Positions 1-11,096 of a stretch of DNA of 64,000 nucleotides are shown piece by piece (position 1 is the stretch's first letter; the number at the start of each line of letters is the position of its first letter). A program made the translations under genes and the position numbers. The DNA lies in contig OY776130.1 in the NCBI GenBank assembly GCA_963675135.1, positions 59,429,808 to 59,493,807 on the forward strand, written 5' to 3'. This DNA comes from Galeopsis tetrahit (taxonomy: Eukaryota; Streptophyta; Magnoliopsida; Lamiales; Lamiaceae). A model generated the notes under the pieces. That model was not told the DNA's origin. It did no database searches and worked only from the letters and a program-made list of their open reading frames with translations.

Positions 1-1448
1 GATTTCAGGTAAGCTTAGACATGACTACCTTGTACTTGTCTAGATTTTTTAGGTAAATCGTGAGCGCTCCATGTCCACCCATTGAATGACCAGATATAGA
101 TGCCCGAGATGTGTCGAGCTGAGGAAAGTTATCCTGAAGAAGGACTGGCAATTCCTTCACAATATAGTCATACATCTGCCAGTTCTTCCACTTCTCTTGT
201 GTGGCATTCAGATAAAATCCAGCACCTTCCAGATACAAAAAATCAGAGTAAGATTAAATGAATGTGGCAAACAAAGCATTTGATTCTCAATTTACAAGTT
301 GGACTGAAAACTTGACACACCTACACCAAAATCCCAGCTGTCTGACTCTCCCTCAACGTTCAAGCCTCCTGACAATGCCAAAGAAGACAGATAGATCATT
401 CGTAAAAGTTTTTGTAACGATGTTATGATAAACCATCAAGATTAAAAAGAGATATGCACAAGCCGAGTTCTTCAAACTTGAAAGCTTAAATTTCTTAAAG
501 TAGTCTATGCTCCTTATATACCAAAGAGAGTTCATAAACATTTGATTGATCAACTCAACATGAGAACAGGCCCTAAAAGGGCATTTCTATACACTTCTCG
601 TGTGCACGAAAAGTGAAAACAGAACTCAGTCAAGCACAAGGAGGGCGTCTGAGGCTAATACCACATATCATATGATTAGGGCCACAATCAATCAAACCAA
701 ACGTTTGATTTGTTGATTTGTTGGGAATAAAAAGTTAATCAAGCCTAATCCAACCTAATCAAGCAAACCAAACAAGGTCTTAGTATATTAACAGGTTTTG
801 ATGATACTCTCACAAAATCATCATTAATTGTTAATAGTATTAAAAAACATACTTGGAGAAGTATCAGGAGCAATCAGGGCAACACCCTCACTGGAAGCAA
901 CACGCTGAGCACCAGATTTAGTTATAAAATTCTCATCTGTGCATGTAAGCCCAGAAAGCCAGTAAAGTACCTATTAATCACCAAACCAATCAAAATCATT
1001 AACTCACTAATTTTTAAAAGTTTTCACTAGCCCTAAAATAAAATTAAAAAAATCACTGCTCAGTGCAACAACAATCAACCAAGTAAAAACGGATGAAAAA
1101 CGCCAACACTACAACACAGAATCAATATTCAAACCGCACATATCATATGACAAAATTATCCAGTAATTACAAGCAAGCATCTACTGAAATTGGATCTTAC
1201 AGAGTGTCAATGCAGAAAGTAGTAATAATTGAGGAAACTGGGAAATGGTCATCAAAAAGTTATAGAAAAATAAAAACAATCGGGCGTTAACTTACAGGGA
1301 ATTTCTGGGAAGGAGAAGAAGAAGGAGGGAAGTAGATGTGGAAGGTCATGGAGCAACCGAGCGTAGGGCTGTAATGTTTAAATCTCTTGTTATATCCACC
1401 AAACATCTTAGTGCTGCTGATTTCTGTTGGTTTGCCATCGGACGCCAT
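1..1448 (-). CDS. SFGH: S-formylglutathione hydrolase, 5' part (cut by window start)
   Basis: Serine esterase of the glutathione-dependent formaldehyde detoxification route; it hydrolyses S-formylglutathione to formate and glutathione in the cytosol. Four exons read on the minus strand: 1296-1448, 853-970, 321-368 and 29-225. The lengths (153, 118, 48, 197) add to 172 whole codons, and every junction has GT/AG. The start begins MASDGKPTEISSTKMFGG; exon 3 gives RGLNVEGESDSWDFGVG; exon 4 gives GAGFYLNATQEKW and the nucleophile elbow GHSMGGHGAL with the catalytic serine. The known family is about 285 residues, so roughly the last 110, including the catalytic Asp and His, lie outside the window. 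No break is seen in the part present. A TGGGCC cluster lies just upstream. The family assignment is secure. Confidence 0.95.
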
Positions 1449-1529
1449 TGTTGCGCTTCTGATTCTTCTTCTTCTCTGTTGATTACAGTGATGTACCCAT
1501 TGGATATTTCTAGTAACAGTGGATGAGCT

Positions 1530-1592
1530 GATGTAAATGGGCCAACGGCCCCCAAATAAATGGGCCTAGCCTCAAATAAATGGGCCTTGAAA
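1530..1592. promoter_or_regulatory. Cluster of TGGGCC (site II-like) motifs upstream of SFGH
   Basis: Three TGGGCC motifs and a GGCCC lie within about 60 bp, roughly 90-140 bp upstream of the SFGH start codon. TGGGCY 'site II' motifs are known TCP-binding promoter elements of plant housekeeping genes. The position fits a proximal promoter; regulation itself is inferred. Confidence 0.5.
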
Positions 1593-1934
1593 ATGTAGTA
1601 TTAACTTAAAAATTGCCTAATCTATTTTTTTTTTTTTAATAAAAAATATTTGTAAGATTTTCATTAACTAAATAAGTAATATTCAATCTCTATTTTATAC
1701 ATCATTTCACATGCATCCATTTCATAAACTGGATGTGTTAGTGTTAATCTTCAAAGTACGAAGTTAGGAAAATTGCAAATATATGTATTAAAATGATGTT
1801 TCATTTTCCTTAGTAGCATATACATGTGAAAATACATATGAATTCAGTATGTATATGTATAACAATTTTTTTTATAATTTTTTTTAGGTAGTAAACTAAA
1901 TAATTAAGTGGATGTCCCATATCACATGTCCTTG

Positions 1935-2191
1935 TGTTGATGATTGAAACACAAATCATCTTCCTGAAGAAGAAATCAAAATGGAAGAGTTTTTCTCTTG
2001 AAAATTACAACTCAATTGATACAGATAATATGATCTTCTTAGCAGATTACAAAAGGCCTAATAACCTTCTTATAGCTAAACATCTAACTAAGTAACAAAC
2101 TAACCACCTAATAACTAATTAACCACCAAGGGTGTATGGGTATTACAAAACAGAGAGTGTATTTACTAACATGTGACTATTCTCCTTTACA
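1935..2191 (-). repeat. 3' LTR of the copia element
   Basis: 257 bp. The gag-pol stop codon TAA (2187-2189) lies just inside this LTR, so coding sequence runs directly into the LTR with almost no spacer. Confidence 0.95.
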
Positions 2192-5100
2192 CCCCCTCAA
2201 AATGAGAATGTATATCAATCAATCCCATTTTGGCTTTATGAGCAGTGAACAAAGAAGGAGGCAGTGGTTTAGTGAGCATATCTGCAAGGTTCTCCATAGT
2301 AGGAATATGAATGAGAGTGAGGAGACCTTCTTGGATTTTCTCCCTTGTGAAATGATGGTCCAAAGAGATGTGTTTGGTTCTTTGATGAAGACAAGGATTG
2401 TGAGCTATGGAGTGAGCACTTTTGCTATCAATGTACATGCTTGAAGGAGTGGAATGTTGAATCTTCAAGTCTGCAAGTATGTAATGAATCCATTGGAGCT
2501 CACAAGTTGTTGAGGCCAATGCTCTATATTCAGCTTCAGCTGAGGACCTGCTGACAGTAGTTTGTTTCTTGGATTTCCAAGAGATAAGAGAATCACCAAA
2601 GTAAATGCTATAACCTGTAATACTCCTTCTAGTTTGCAAACATCTTGCCCAATCCGAATCAGAAAAAGCATGCAATTTGAAAGAGTTAGTTTTGGGGTAA
2701 AAGACACCAGTACCTGGATTACCTTTGATATACCTTAAGACCCTTTGCACAGCAGTTAAGTGAGCTTCAGTGGGTGATTGCATGAATTGACTCAATGTTT
2801 GAACTGCATAAGAGATGTCAGGTCTAGTGATAGTCAAGTAAAGAAGTTTACCAATTAATCTTCTATATTGGTCAGGATGTTTAAGAGCCTGAGACTGAGG
2901 ATCAAAGGTTATATTGGAATCCATTGGTGTAGAACAAGGTTTACACCCCAGATAACCAGAGTCATGAAGCAGATCAAGAGCATACTTCCTTTGACATAGA
3001 GTCATACCCTTGTTATTTCTGGCAACTTCAATGCCTAAAATATATCTCAAAGCACCAAGGTCTTTGATAGTGAATCTGGAATGTAAGCACCTTTTAATGG
3101 AGTTGATGATATTAAGATTGGTTCCAGTAACAATAAGGTCATCAACATAACAAAGAATAGCAGTAAAATCATCATTATTCTGTCTAGTGAAAAGAGAAGT
3201 GTCAGCTTTAGACTGAGTGAAACCTAAAGACAGTAAACAAGTAGTGAGCTTGGTGAACTACTGCTTAGAAGCCTGTTTCAAACCATATAGACTTTTGTTT
3301 AATCTACAAACTCTTGTATCAGTAGAGGAACAATAACCAGGGGGAGGGGTCATGTAAATTTCTTCCACCAAATCACCATGTAAGAAAGCATTATTAACAT
3401 CCAATTGATGGATATGCCAATTTTTAGAAGTGGCAACAACAAGGAGGATTCTAACAGTGGTGATTTTGGCTACAGGGGAAAAAGTATCAAAATAGTCTAT
3501 GCCCTCTTGTTGAGTATAGCCCTTAGCAACCAACCTAGCCTTATACCTTTCAATAGAACCATCAGAGTTGTATTTAATTTTATAAATCCATCTACAGCCT
3601 ATACAATGTTTACCTAAAGGGAGATTAACAAGAGTCCAAGTGTGATTCCTTTCTAAAGCATCAAGTTCATTTTGCATTGCAATGACCCAATTTTGGTCTA
3701 AAGCAGCCTGTTTATAAGAGTTGGGCTCTTGATGTTGTGAGATAGAGGCTGTAAAAGTTTTATATGTAGAAGACAACCTATCAGTAGATAAAAAAAGTTG
3801 AATGGGGTAATGTTTGGCAGAAAGGGACAGGTTGGTCTTGGCATGATCTATAGAGGCTGGAAGACTTGTTTCATAGACTTTCAAGTAGGCAGGTTGTGTT
3901 TTATGTCTAGAAGGTCTAGCAAGTGGGGGTACCTCCAGATTATGAGGGACAGTATTATGATTGGGAGTATTGTCCTCAACAGTGGGTGGAACAGGCACAG
4001 TGTTAATAAGATCAGTGTGGTGAGACAATTCATTCAGTAAGTCAGGGTGAATAAAAGAATCATTGTCATCATCATTATCCTCATCAATATGTAAGGGAAG
4101 AGTAGAAACAGGAGGTGTGTTCATGTTGGCAAATGGAAAAACATTTTCAAAGAATTTCACATTTCTAGAAATAATGAACTTGCCAGTTTGAAGATCTAAA
4201 AGTTTGTATCCCTTAGTGCCAAAAGGATAGCCAATAAACACACATTTTGTGGCCCTAGGATCAAATTTTTGTCTGTTGGACAGCAGTGTGTTAGCAAAGC
4301 ATAAACAACCAAATGTTCTAAGGAGAGAATAATCAGGTTTTACCCCATACAAAATTTCAAAAGGAGACTTATGATGAAGAATGTGAGATGGGATTCTATT
4401 AATGATAAATGCAGCAGTTTTAATACTTTCACTCCAATATTTCAATGGAAGGGAAGATTGAAACATGAGAGCTCTAGCTACTTGAAGAAGATGCTGGTGT
4501 TTTCTTTCAACAAGACCATTTTGCTGGGGAGTCTCAACACAAGAAGTTTGATGTATGATACCCAAAGTATGAAAGAAGTTGGTAAGAAAGAATTCAGGGC
4601 CATTATCACTTCTTAGTGTTTGAATTTTAGTATTAAATTGGGTAAGTACCATATTATAAAAGTTCTCTAGAGAGTGTTTAACATCACTCTTGGCAGTCAA
4701 AAGGTAAACCCAAGTGCATCTACTAAAATCATCTACAATAGTTAGGAAATATTTATGACCAGTAGCAGAGCATAAAGAAAAGGGACCCCAAACATCACAA
4801 TGGATCAATTGAAAGGCATAAGAAGAAGTAGATGTGCTTAAGGGAAAAGATTTCTTCTTTTGTTTAGCCAAAGGACAAATGAAGCAATTATTATGTAAAT
4901 CAGTAGCTTTTACATTCAACTCAGGTATATGTTGCATACATTTTCCAGAAGTGTGACCTAGTCTATTATGCCATAGCTCAAACTTACATGGTACATGCTT
5001 AGAACTACCAGAACAGACAGAAATCTTTGAAGCAGAAAGCATAGATGGAAGAGGGGTTTGGAACAGATACAAGCCTCTTATTTGCTCAGCAGTACCAATC

Positions 5101-6578
5101 ACCTTCTTGCTCATGTTGTCCTGCAAAATGCAATGTGAGGACAAGAAGCTAGCAGTGCAATTAGAGTATTTGGTTAAATGGCTAATAGACAATAGATTGA
5201 AAGTGAAATCTGGAACATATAAGACATTATACAAGGTCAAATGCTCATTGATAGTAATATTGCCCATATGTGTTGCAGTGGATACATCATTGTTTGGAAG
5301 AGATATTTGGATATTGGTAGCACAGGGAGGTGTAGAGAACATGGAAAGGTCAAAAACCATGTGATCTGTAGCCCCAGTGTCCAATATCCAAGTGGAAAAA
5401 GATGTAGAATTGAAACAAAGGGAAGAAGACATACCAGAAGTGGTGGTGTGATCCTCAATGTGAACAGTAGAGGCACCAGCTACAGAATGTGAGGAATCCT
5501 TGTTGCTACATGGCAGCTGAGACTTAGAGGAACTCACAAAGTTGTTAAAGATTTCAGGGTGAATAAGGGGGTTGGAGGGGTCCTTCTCAGAGGGTGCACT
5601 AAGGTAGTTGCTGGTAGCTTTGTTGGGGGCCTTAGAAGGAAGAACTCTAGGGCCTTTCCAGCTAGGGGGAAAGCCAATGATGTGGAAGCATCTATCAATT
5701 GTGTGGCCCAAACCATCACAATGGCCACATTTGAGGGGTTTCCTCCTATCTTTAAAAAACCTAGCATTCTTGGTATTCATAGCAATAGTTTCAAGATGAA
5801 TAGGTTCAGGGGTGAGTAATAGATTTCTCTGGGATTCTTCTTGGAGTAAAAGGCCATAGATTTTGGACAAAGGGGGGAATGGAGACTGAAGCAAAAATTG
5901 ACTCCTAACAGGGGAGTAAGAATCATGTAAGCCAAGCAAAAATTTCATTACAGAATCTTGTTCTTGGGTGTTTGTCATTAGTTTAGGCAAATCACAAATA
6001 CAAGAATCCATAACACCACAAGAACACTTAAGGAGAGGCCTGAAGCTAAGATATTCATCCCACAAGGCTTTAAACTGATTGTAATAACTAACAAGAGATT
6101 GAGAACCCTGGGTGATAGAGCTTAAGGATTTTTCTAGATGATAAACTCTAGTGGCATCGGATAAGGCATATCGAATTTTTAATTCATCCCATACATCCTT
6201 AGCTATAGAAAAGTACTCTAAGGTTCTTTTAATATCAGGAGTAATTGAATTCAAAATCCACATAAGAACGAGGTCGTTAGCCCTTACCCAGGCGGCATAA
6301 ATGGCCGGATCTTTGGCTTCATCAGGTATGGGCAGTGAACCATCAATAAGACGAGCTTTGTTCTTCACGCTGAGGCCTCGCTTGATGGCATGACTCCAAG
6401 AGACGTAGTTGGTGCCGTCAAGAGGTTCAAGAACGATGGCCATCGCGGGGTTTGCATTGTGATGGAGGACCAACGGGGAGAAGGGGTTGAGGGTCGGGTC
6501 CAGTGAGGTGGTGTTGATGGTGGTCGCCGCCGTGGATGAGCCAGAAATTGAAGTGTTGGTGGGATTTTCATTCGCCAT
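2187..6578 (-). pseudogene. copia gag-pol polyprotein with one internal stop
   Basis: One reading frame of 1464 codons, in frame throughout except for a TAG at 3258-3260. Order seen: Gag; a CX2CX4HX4C zinc knuckle from about residue 284; aspartic protease DTGA at 400-403; the pre-integrase HNRLGH at 537; integrase core with acidic residues near 595, 658 and 691; then reverse transcriptase, with YVDD encoded at 3139-3150, and RNase H at the end. The stop falls inside reverse transcriptase, directly after the SLYGLKQASKQ stretch, where family members have Trp, so TGG to TAG is the likely change. A full polyprotein cannot be made without read-through. The high LTR identity shows the lesion is young. 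Short LTRs and total length are compatible with an Ale-like lineage, but I did not establish the lineage. Confidence 0.93.
2192..2202 (-). other. Polypurine tract of the copia element
   Basis: On the minus strand TTTTGAGGGGG runs into the 3' LTR start TGTAAAGG, the expected plus-strand priming site. Confidence 0.75.
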
Positions 6579-6676
6579 GAGTGAAGCAGAGATTCGCAGA
6601 AATCAAATCGGAGCCCTAGAAATGAGGGATCGAACAGAAGAAATGAATCACGGTGAATTGCGATTCTAAAGGATTA

Positions 6677-6685
6677 CTGATACCA
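6677..6685 (-). other. Primer-binding site of the copia element
   Basis: TGGTATCAG directly abuts the 5' LTR on the minus strand. This complements the 3' end of plant initiator methionine tRNA, the usual copia primer. Confidence 0.85.
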
Positions 6686-6942
6686 TGTTGATGATTGAAA
6701 CACAAATCATCTTCTTGAAGAAGAAATCAAAATGGAAGAGTTTTTCTCTTGAAAATAACAACTCAATTGATACAGATAATATGATCTTCTTAGCAGATTA
6801 CAAAAGGCCTAATAACCTTCTTATAGCTAAACATCTAACTAAGTAACAAACTAACCACCTAATAACTAATTAACCACCAAGGGTGTATGGGTATTACAAA
6901 ACAGAGAGTGTATTTACTAACATGTGACTATTCTCCTTTACA
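6686..6942 (-). repeat. 5' LTR of the copia element
   Basis: 257 bp, bounded by TG and CA. Identical to the other LTR except for two substitutions near its 3' end (element sense). Confidence 0.95.
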
Positions 6943-6947
6943 CCTTG

Positions 6948-7424
6948 CATAAGTAAACTATATTAATGGAAATTATCAAACGGGGCTTCTAAATAAGGCT
7001 TCCACATCACTAGAAATTTTCCTAAATATAACATACTAACAAATGAGAGGTCCCTTAATTTGATCAATATTGGCAATTAGTGTATAGTTGTTATTTCACG
7101 TTAGGTCATTTTCAAAATTACTATACCTTCCCTACTCATAGCGGGTTGTTTATTCATCTATGTGTCGTCATCTAAACGACGAAAAACGATACACAGCATC
7201 ATTAACAGAGCTGTCTTAAGTCGTAAAACAAGCAAAAAAACACTGGTAAAGATTTCTTCTGGCAGCGAAAGACGAGAAAATATCATGTTGCTAGATCAGA
7301 GCTTTCAATTTCAAACAATGCTGATACAGTTTGACGATACAAAGCAAATTACTTAACAAGCTGTGATCAAGATTCAAGAACTATTTTTGTGCAGTAAGTA
7401 AGTATGTAGTGATATATAGATCCT
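6948..7424. other. Intergenic, nothing recognised
   Basis: Space between the retrotransposon and the 3' end of the glycerol-3-phosphate dehydrogenase gene. AT-rich; no credible coding sequence or repeat structure seen. Confidence 0.6.
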
Positions 7425-9280
7425 TTATTGGGATTTAGTAATATTGGGGTGGGCGAGAAGCGAAGGCCTATAGAAGGCATGCGTTTGTGCAATCTGTATG
7501 CGGTCACGTGGATCATTCAGGTTCTCGTCTCTGAGTGCTTGAAGAATCGCCTCTGGACCTTGTTCCCTATTAAGAACAACACGAAACGTATAATGCATGT
7601 GATGCTAAAATTCAGACCAACTTTCATAATGCACGAAATGTAGCTGCTTACCTGGTAATAAGGATTTTATACAATATCTTAAGAATGGGGCATAGTTCAA
7701 CAGGGGCAATGGGCTTGTTTGCACCGGGATGAAGTACATTTAAACTTGGCTGGCTCAGCAGTTGATAAAATGCTTCAATAGCAGATACTCCCTGAAAGTT
7801 TTCAAGATTTAGTTTTATGATATGTTGCATTTGAAGCCTAAAATTAGTGACATAAGTAGGAATATGGACCTGAATAGTTCCTTTGCCAGTGATGCTGTCA
7901 CCCACATCGAGGCTTAGTTGTCCGTTGGCTATCATATGGCCGTACCATGCATTACGCCCTTTCAACAGGGTTACGTATGTATCAGCAAGCAAAGGCCCTG
8001 CAAGCTTCTCTGGTTCTTCAGCCAACAAATGAGTGATAAATATCATCTCCGATGTGCAGTGTGCAAAATATACTGATTTCCCAGTCGCGCTTTCTTTAGT
8101 TAGAGCTGCCACCATGCCTAAAAGAAAATTCATCACTCCCATTATATACTCTTATAACTAATTCATTACTTAGAGTGAAATGAAATTAAAATGTGATACC
8201 AGCTCCAATGGCGTAGACATTTTTCAAGCCACCCATAACTTCGTGTGTGACGAGATCACTGTTGTCCCATACGATAAAATGAGGCTGCCTTAAGAACTTT
8301 GCAAGTGCTAGTCTCCATTTTTCACCTCCACATACACGAGCATTAGCGTATTCCTTGTTGTAAATCTCTGAAGCTATATTTGGTCCACCAAGATACAAAA
8401 TGTTCTCTATTGGGATTCCAGCTGCACCAAGTCAATTCCAATTCCCATATTCATAACATTTTCCCTCTCCCATTGCATAATACTTAATATATAACAACAT
8501 GAAATCAACTCTTTTCAATTCATAATTAGCAAACATTGATTAAACTAGCACTAGAATTAGCAAAACAGACATGTAATTGCTTCTCACAGATTATAAAAAT
8601 AGGGAAGAAAATATATCCTTACTTGCTTGATTAATCATCTGTGTGGGGGTAATTATACGAGGAGATGGATCGAGCTCAGCCTCTATACCCTTAGCTAAAG
8701 ATATAATAATCGGGGTGGTGATCCTCTCCTTCCAATACTTACCGATCTCTTCAAAAACCTCACGAGTTTCAGTCGAAGGCAATCCATTAATCACAATATC
8801 CGCGTCCCAAACAGCCTCCTGCAAGTTAGTCACAACCTTCATCGGGCAAAGTGGCGTATCAATCATGTTCAAACAGAATCCATCTTTCAAAATCTCATCT
8901 GCATAAAGTGTACGATCACCCAACCGAGCCTCAACGTACTTGAGATAAGCACATCTCCTTATCAGCCTCCTCAATACATCTTCCCTCGAGTTTATCACCT
9001 CAAACAAATGTTCAGCCGTAGCCCTATCCACCGCTTTCCCAGGCCTTCTCCATATCCGGATTTGAACCTTTTCGCGAAATTGGCCGTAGCTATCTTGAAG
9101 CAAAGCTGCAAAAACACTGCCCCAAGCACCTGCTCCCACACCAACAATCTTCAAAAGATCACCATCATTTTTTCCTATGAATTTCCGAAGTTCGTCTAGC
9201 TTCTCTTTCGAACCATTAAGATTCTGTGACACCCCATTTGAGTATGAACTGTTGCTCACAGCCTCAATGCTTCCAACCAT
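7425..9280 (-). CDS. GPDHC1: Glycerol-3-phosphate dehydrogenase [NAD+], cytosolic type
   Basis: Interconverts dihydroxyacetone phosphate and glycerol-3-phosphate, feeding glycerolipid synthesis and redox shuttling. Five exons: 8623-9280, 8200-8421, 7870-8117, 7652-7791 and 7425-7566, giving 469 residues, close to the usual length of about 460. The N-terminal Rossmann motif GVGAGAWG is at about 47-54; the conserved catalytic-lysine stretch MGGLKNVYAIGAG puts Lys near 286; the C-terminus ends in QIAQTHAFYRPSLL plus a short tail. The 78-bp intron at 7792-7869 is easily missed because it is open in frame: reading through it adds 26 foreign residues. The start is the ATG at 9280 (MVGSIEA); an in-frame TTG at 9298 is not a plausible plant start. 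There is no obvious transit peptide, hence the cytosolic call. No defects seen. Confidence 0.95.
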
Positions 9281-10733
9281 CTTGCCAAGTACAATCAAGA
9301 TTCAACAATCAAGAAAATGCAACTTACAGGGGAAAACAAAAAGAGACTTATCTATGGTTATAAAATATATGAGGTTAAATAACTTCAATATTCTGACTTA
9401 TGCCCAATTTATTCTCTGGATCTAACTCAAAACAGCCTCATCATCTCAGCACATTCAAGAGCAGAATCTTTACAAGTGAAAATTTCACCTAAATCTGAAC
9501 TAATTTCTATTTAACTCAGATTTCCAAAATTCTTTAATGGTCCAAATCCCTAACTACAGTCTACAACACACAAAGCAAAATTAAATAATGCTTCATCTTC
9601 TACAAAGCAGGAGAAATAAAAAACCCAATTAAATATACTAAAAAAAAGTAAAGAAAAACTTTGTACACTCCGCCAGAGTTGTTCATCTACCAAGCAAATA
9701 AAACCAAAATTAAAGAGAGAGAAAATCCGAGAAAGGCACCAACCTTTTCCGTGTCGATTACAACAAAGAATGGGTCAAAGAATGCATGCAATATATGAAT
9801 TTAGGAGAGTTTATTTTGTTTGTTAATGGCGGTATGAATATGATGGTACGATATGCATTCAAAAACGTGTGAATAGTTGCACATGATAATGGTAGTGAGA
9901 GAGAGGGAGAAAGATGGAAATGGCATTGATGGATACAGTTGGATTGGGGATAGTGCCAAGATATATACACATTTAGTTTGGGCATGGAGCTAACTTCAGA
10001 AACGGCATTAAAGAGTTGTACTGATTTTCATACTGTTTGTTTCAACTGCCACCCTCCTATCATCTATCAAACCTTTTTCGTTAAACCGACTAATTTTTAT
10101 ACTAATTTTTATTTGGGGTTGAGAGGGATTTTAAGAAAAAATTAGTACTAATTATTTATGTAAAAAATAAAAGAAGACGCAAAAAAAATAAAAATTACAG
10201 AATATAAAATTAGACACACAAAACAAAGTGAAAATAATAAAATTAGACAAAAAGAGAGAGAAATAAATATACACTCCTCCTGTGCCATAATATGTTGGTG
10301 GATTTTTTTTTTTTTTTTTTAATTATCATTTCTTCTCAAGAATTAAAATAGCACAATATATAGACAAGTAAACTACAGGAAAATGATAATTTAAGGATAA
10401 AATATAAAATTTCTGAAAATGAGGTAATGAGATTAGAGATTTAGGAATAAAATTATGTAAATTAAAATTTCTATTGATATTATATATTGATTCACTTCGG
10501 TTTATTAGGTGTTTTCAATATAGAAAATTGAAAATCAAATTACATTTCGAAAGTATAATGGGTAGATAAAATCAAATTTCTAATATGTGTCTAAAAGATA
10601 AAAAAATAATTTAAAGCTTGTGTTTCCCACATCTTTTTTTTTTTTTTTTTTTTTTAAGGTTTTTCCCACCTCAATTTTAGTTACAAAAATATACAAGAAA
10701 ATGAATTCCCACAAGTTAAAGTAGATAACAATA
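9281..10733. other. Intergenic, AT-rich
   Basis: Upstream region of the dehydrogenase gene, then AT-rich sequence with homopolymer T runs near 10302-10320 and 10627-10655. No gene recognised. Confidence 0.55.
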
Positions 10734-10904
10734 AATTAATTCCGACAAAGTGGGATAGCTCAGGTGGTTAGAGCACCACTACCTAGGCTTTGATCCTGTG
10801 GTTAGAGCACCACTACCTAGGCTTTGATCCTAGGTTCGAATCATGAAAAGGTAAAAGGGATGGGTATTTAATGTGATTAAAAAAAAAAAAAATTAATTCC
10901 CACA
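10734..10904 (+). mobile_element. tRNA-derived SINE with an internal 34-bp duplication
   Basis: Begins with a tRNA-like head: GGGATAGCTCAGGTGGTTAG resembles box A and GGTTCGAATCA resembles box B. It continues with a short tail ending in GATGGGTATTTAATGTGATT and poly(A). It is flanked by a 14-bp near-perfect direct repeat (AATTAATTCCGACA / AATTAATTCCCACA) at 10734-10747 and 10891-10904. A 34-bp segment between the boxes, starting GTGGTTAGAGCACC, occurs twice in tandem. A second, inverted and 5'-truncated copy of the family is at 40914-41000. Confidence 0.8.
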
Positions 10905-11096
10905 GGAGCAAAAGAAATAAAACTACTACCAAAGGGCTAAAAACGTAAAGTGGGGACGACACCACTTATGAAAGTCGTAAGTATACTAAACGAGGAGTCG
11001 CGCTGCACATTAACACGACTTTAGCTCGCAGCAATATATAAACCCCTTTCTTCTACCCAGTGTGTGCGCACTTGAAATTTGGTGGAAGAGGAAAAA

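Larger units (their letters stand above)
1935..6942 (-). mobile_element. Complete Ty1/copia LTR retrotransposon
   Basis: A 5008-bp element with 257-bp LTRs at both ends, flanked by the 5-bp direct repeat CCTTG (1930-1934 and 6943-6947). It is transcribed on the minus strand: 5' LTR 6686-6942, primer-binding site next to it, one gag-pol frame, polypurine tract, 3' LTR 1935-2191. I count two differences between the LTRs (about 0.8%), so insertion is recent. It sits in the space between SFGH and the glycerol-3-phosphate dehydrogenase gene and breaks neither. Confidence 0.97.

Noticed and set aside
2136..5819. Many short plus-strand frames
   Set aside because: Antisense shadows of the copia gag-pol.
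7792..7869. 26-residue insertion in the glycerol-3-phosphate dehydrogenase
   Set aside because: The stretch is open in frame but starts GT and ends CAG, and family proteins run straight from GKGTIQ to GVSAIEAF; it is an intron.
9281..9298. Longer N-terminus for the glycerol-3-phosphate dehydrogenase starting at 9298
   Set aside because: It begins with TTG; the ATG at 9280 gives the expected MVGSIEA start.
10751..10850. tRNA gene
   Set aside because: Box A and box B are present but the segment between them is duplicated, no cloverleaf closes, and a tail with poly(A) and target duplication follows; it is a SINE.
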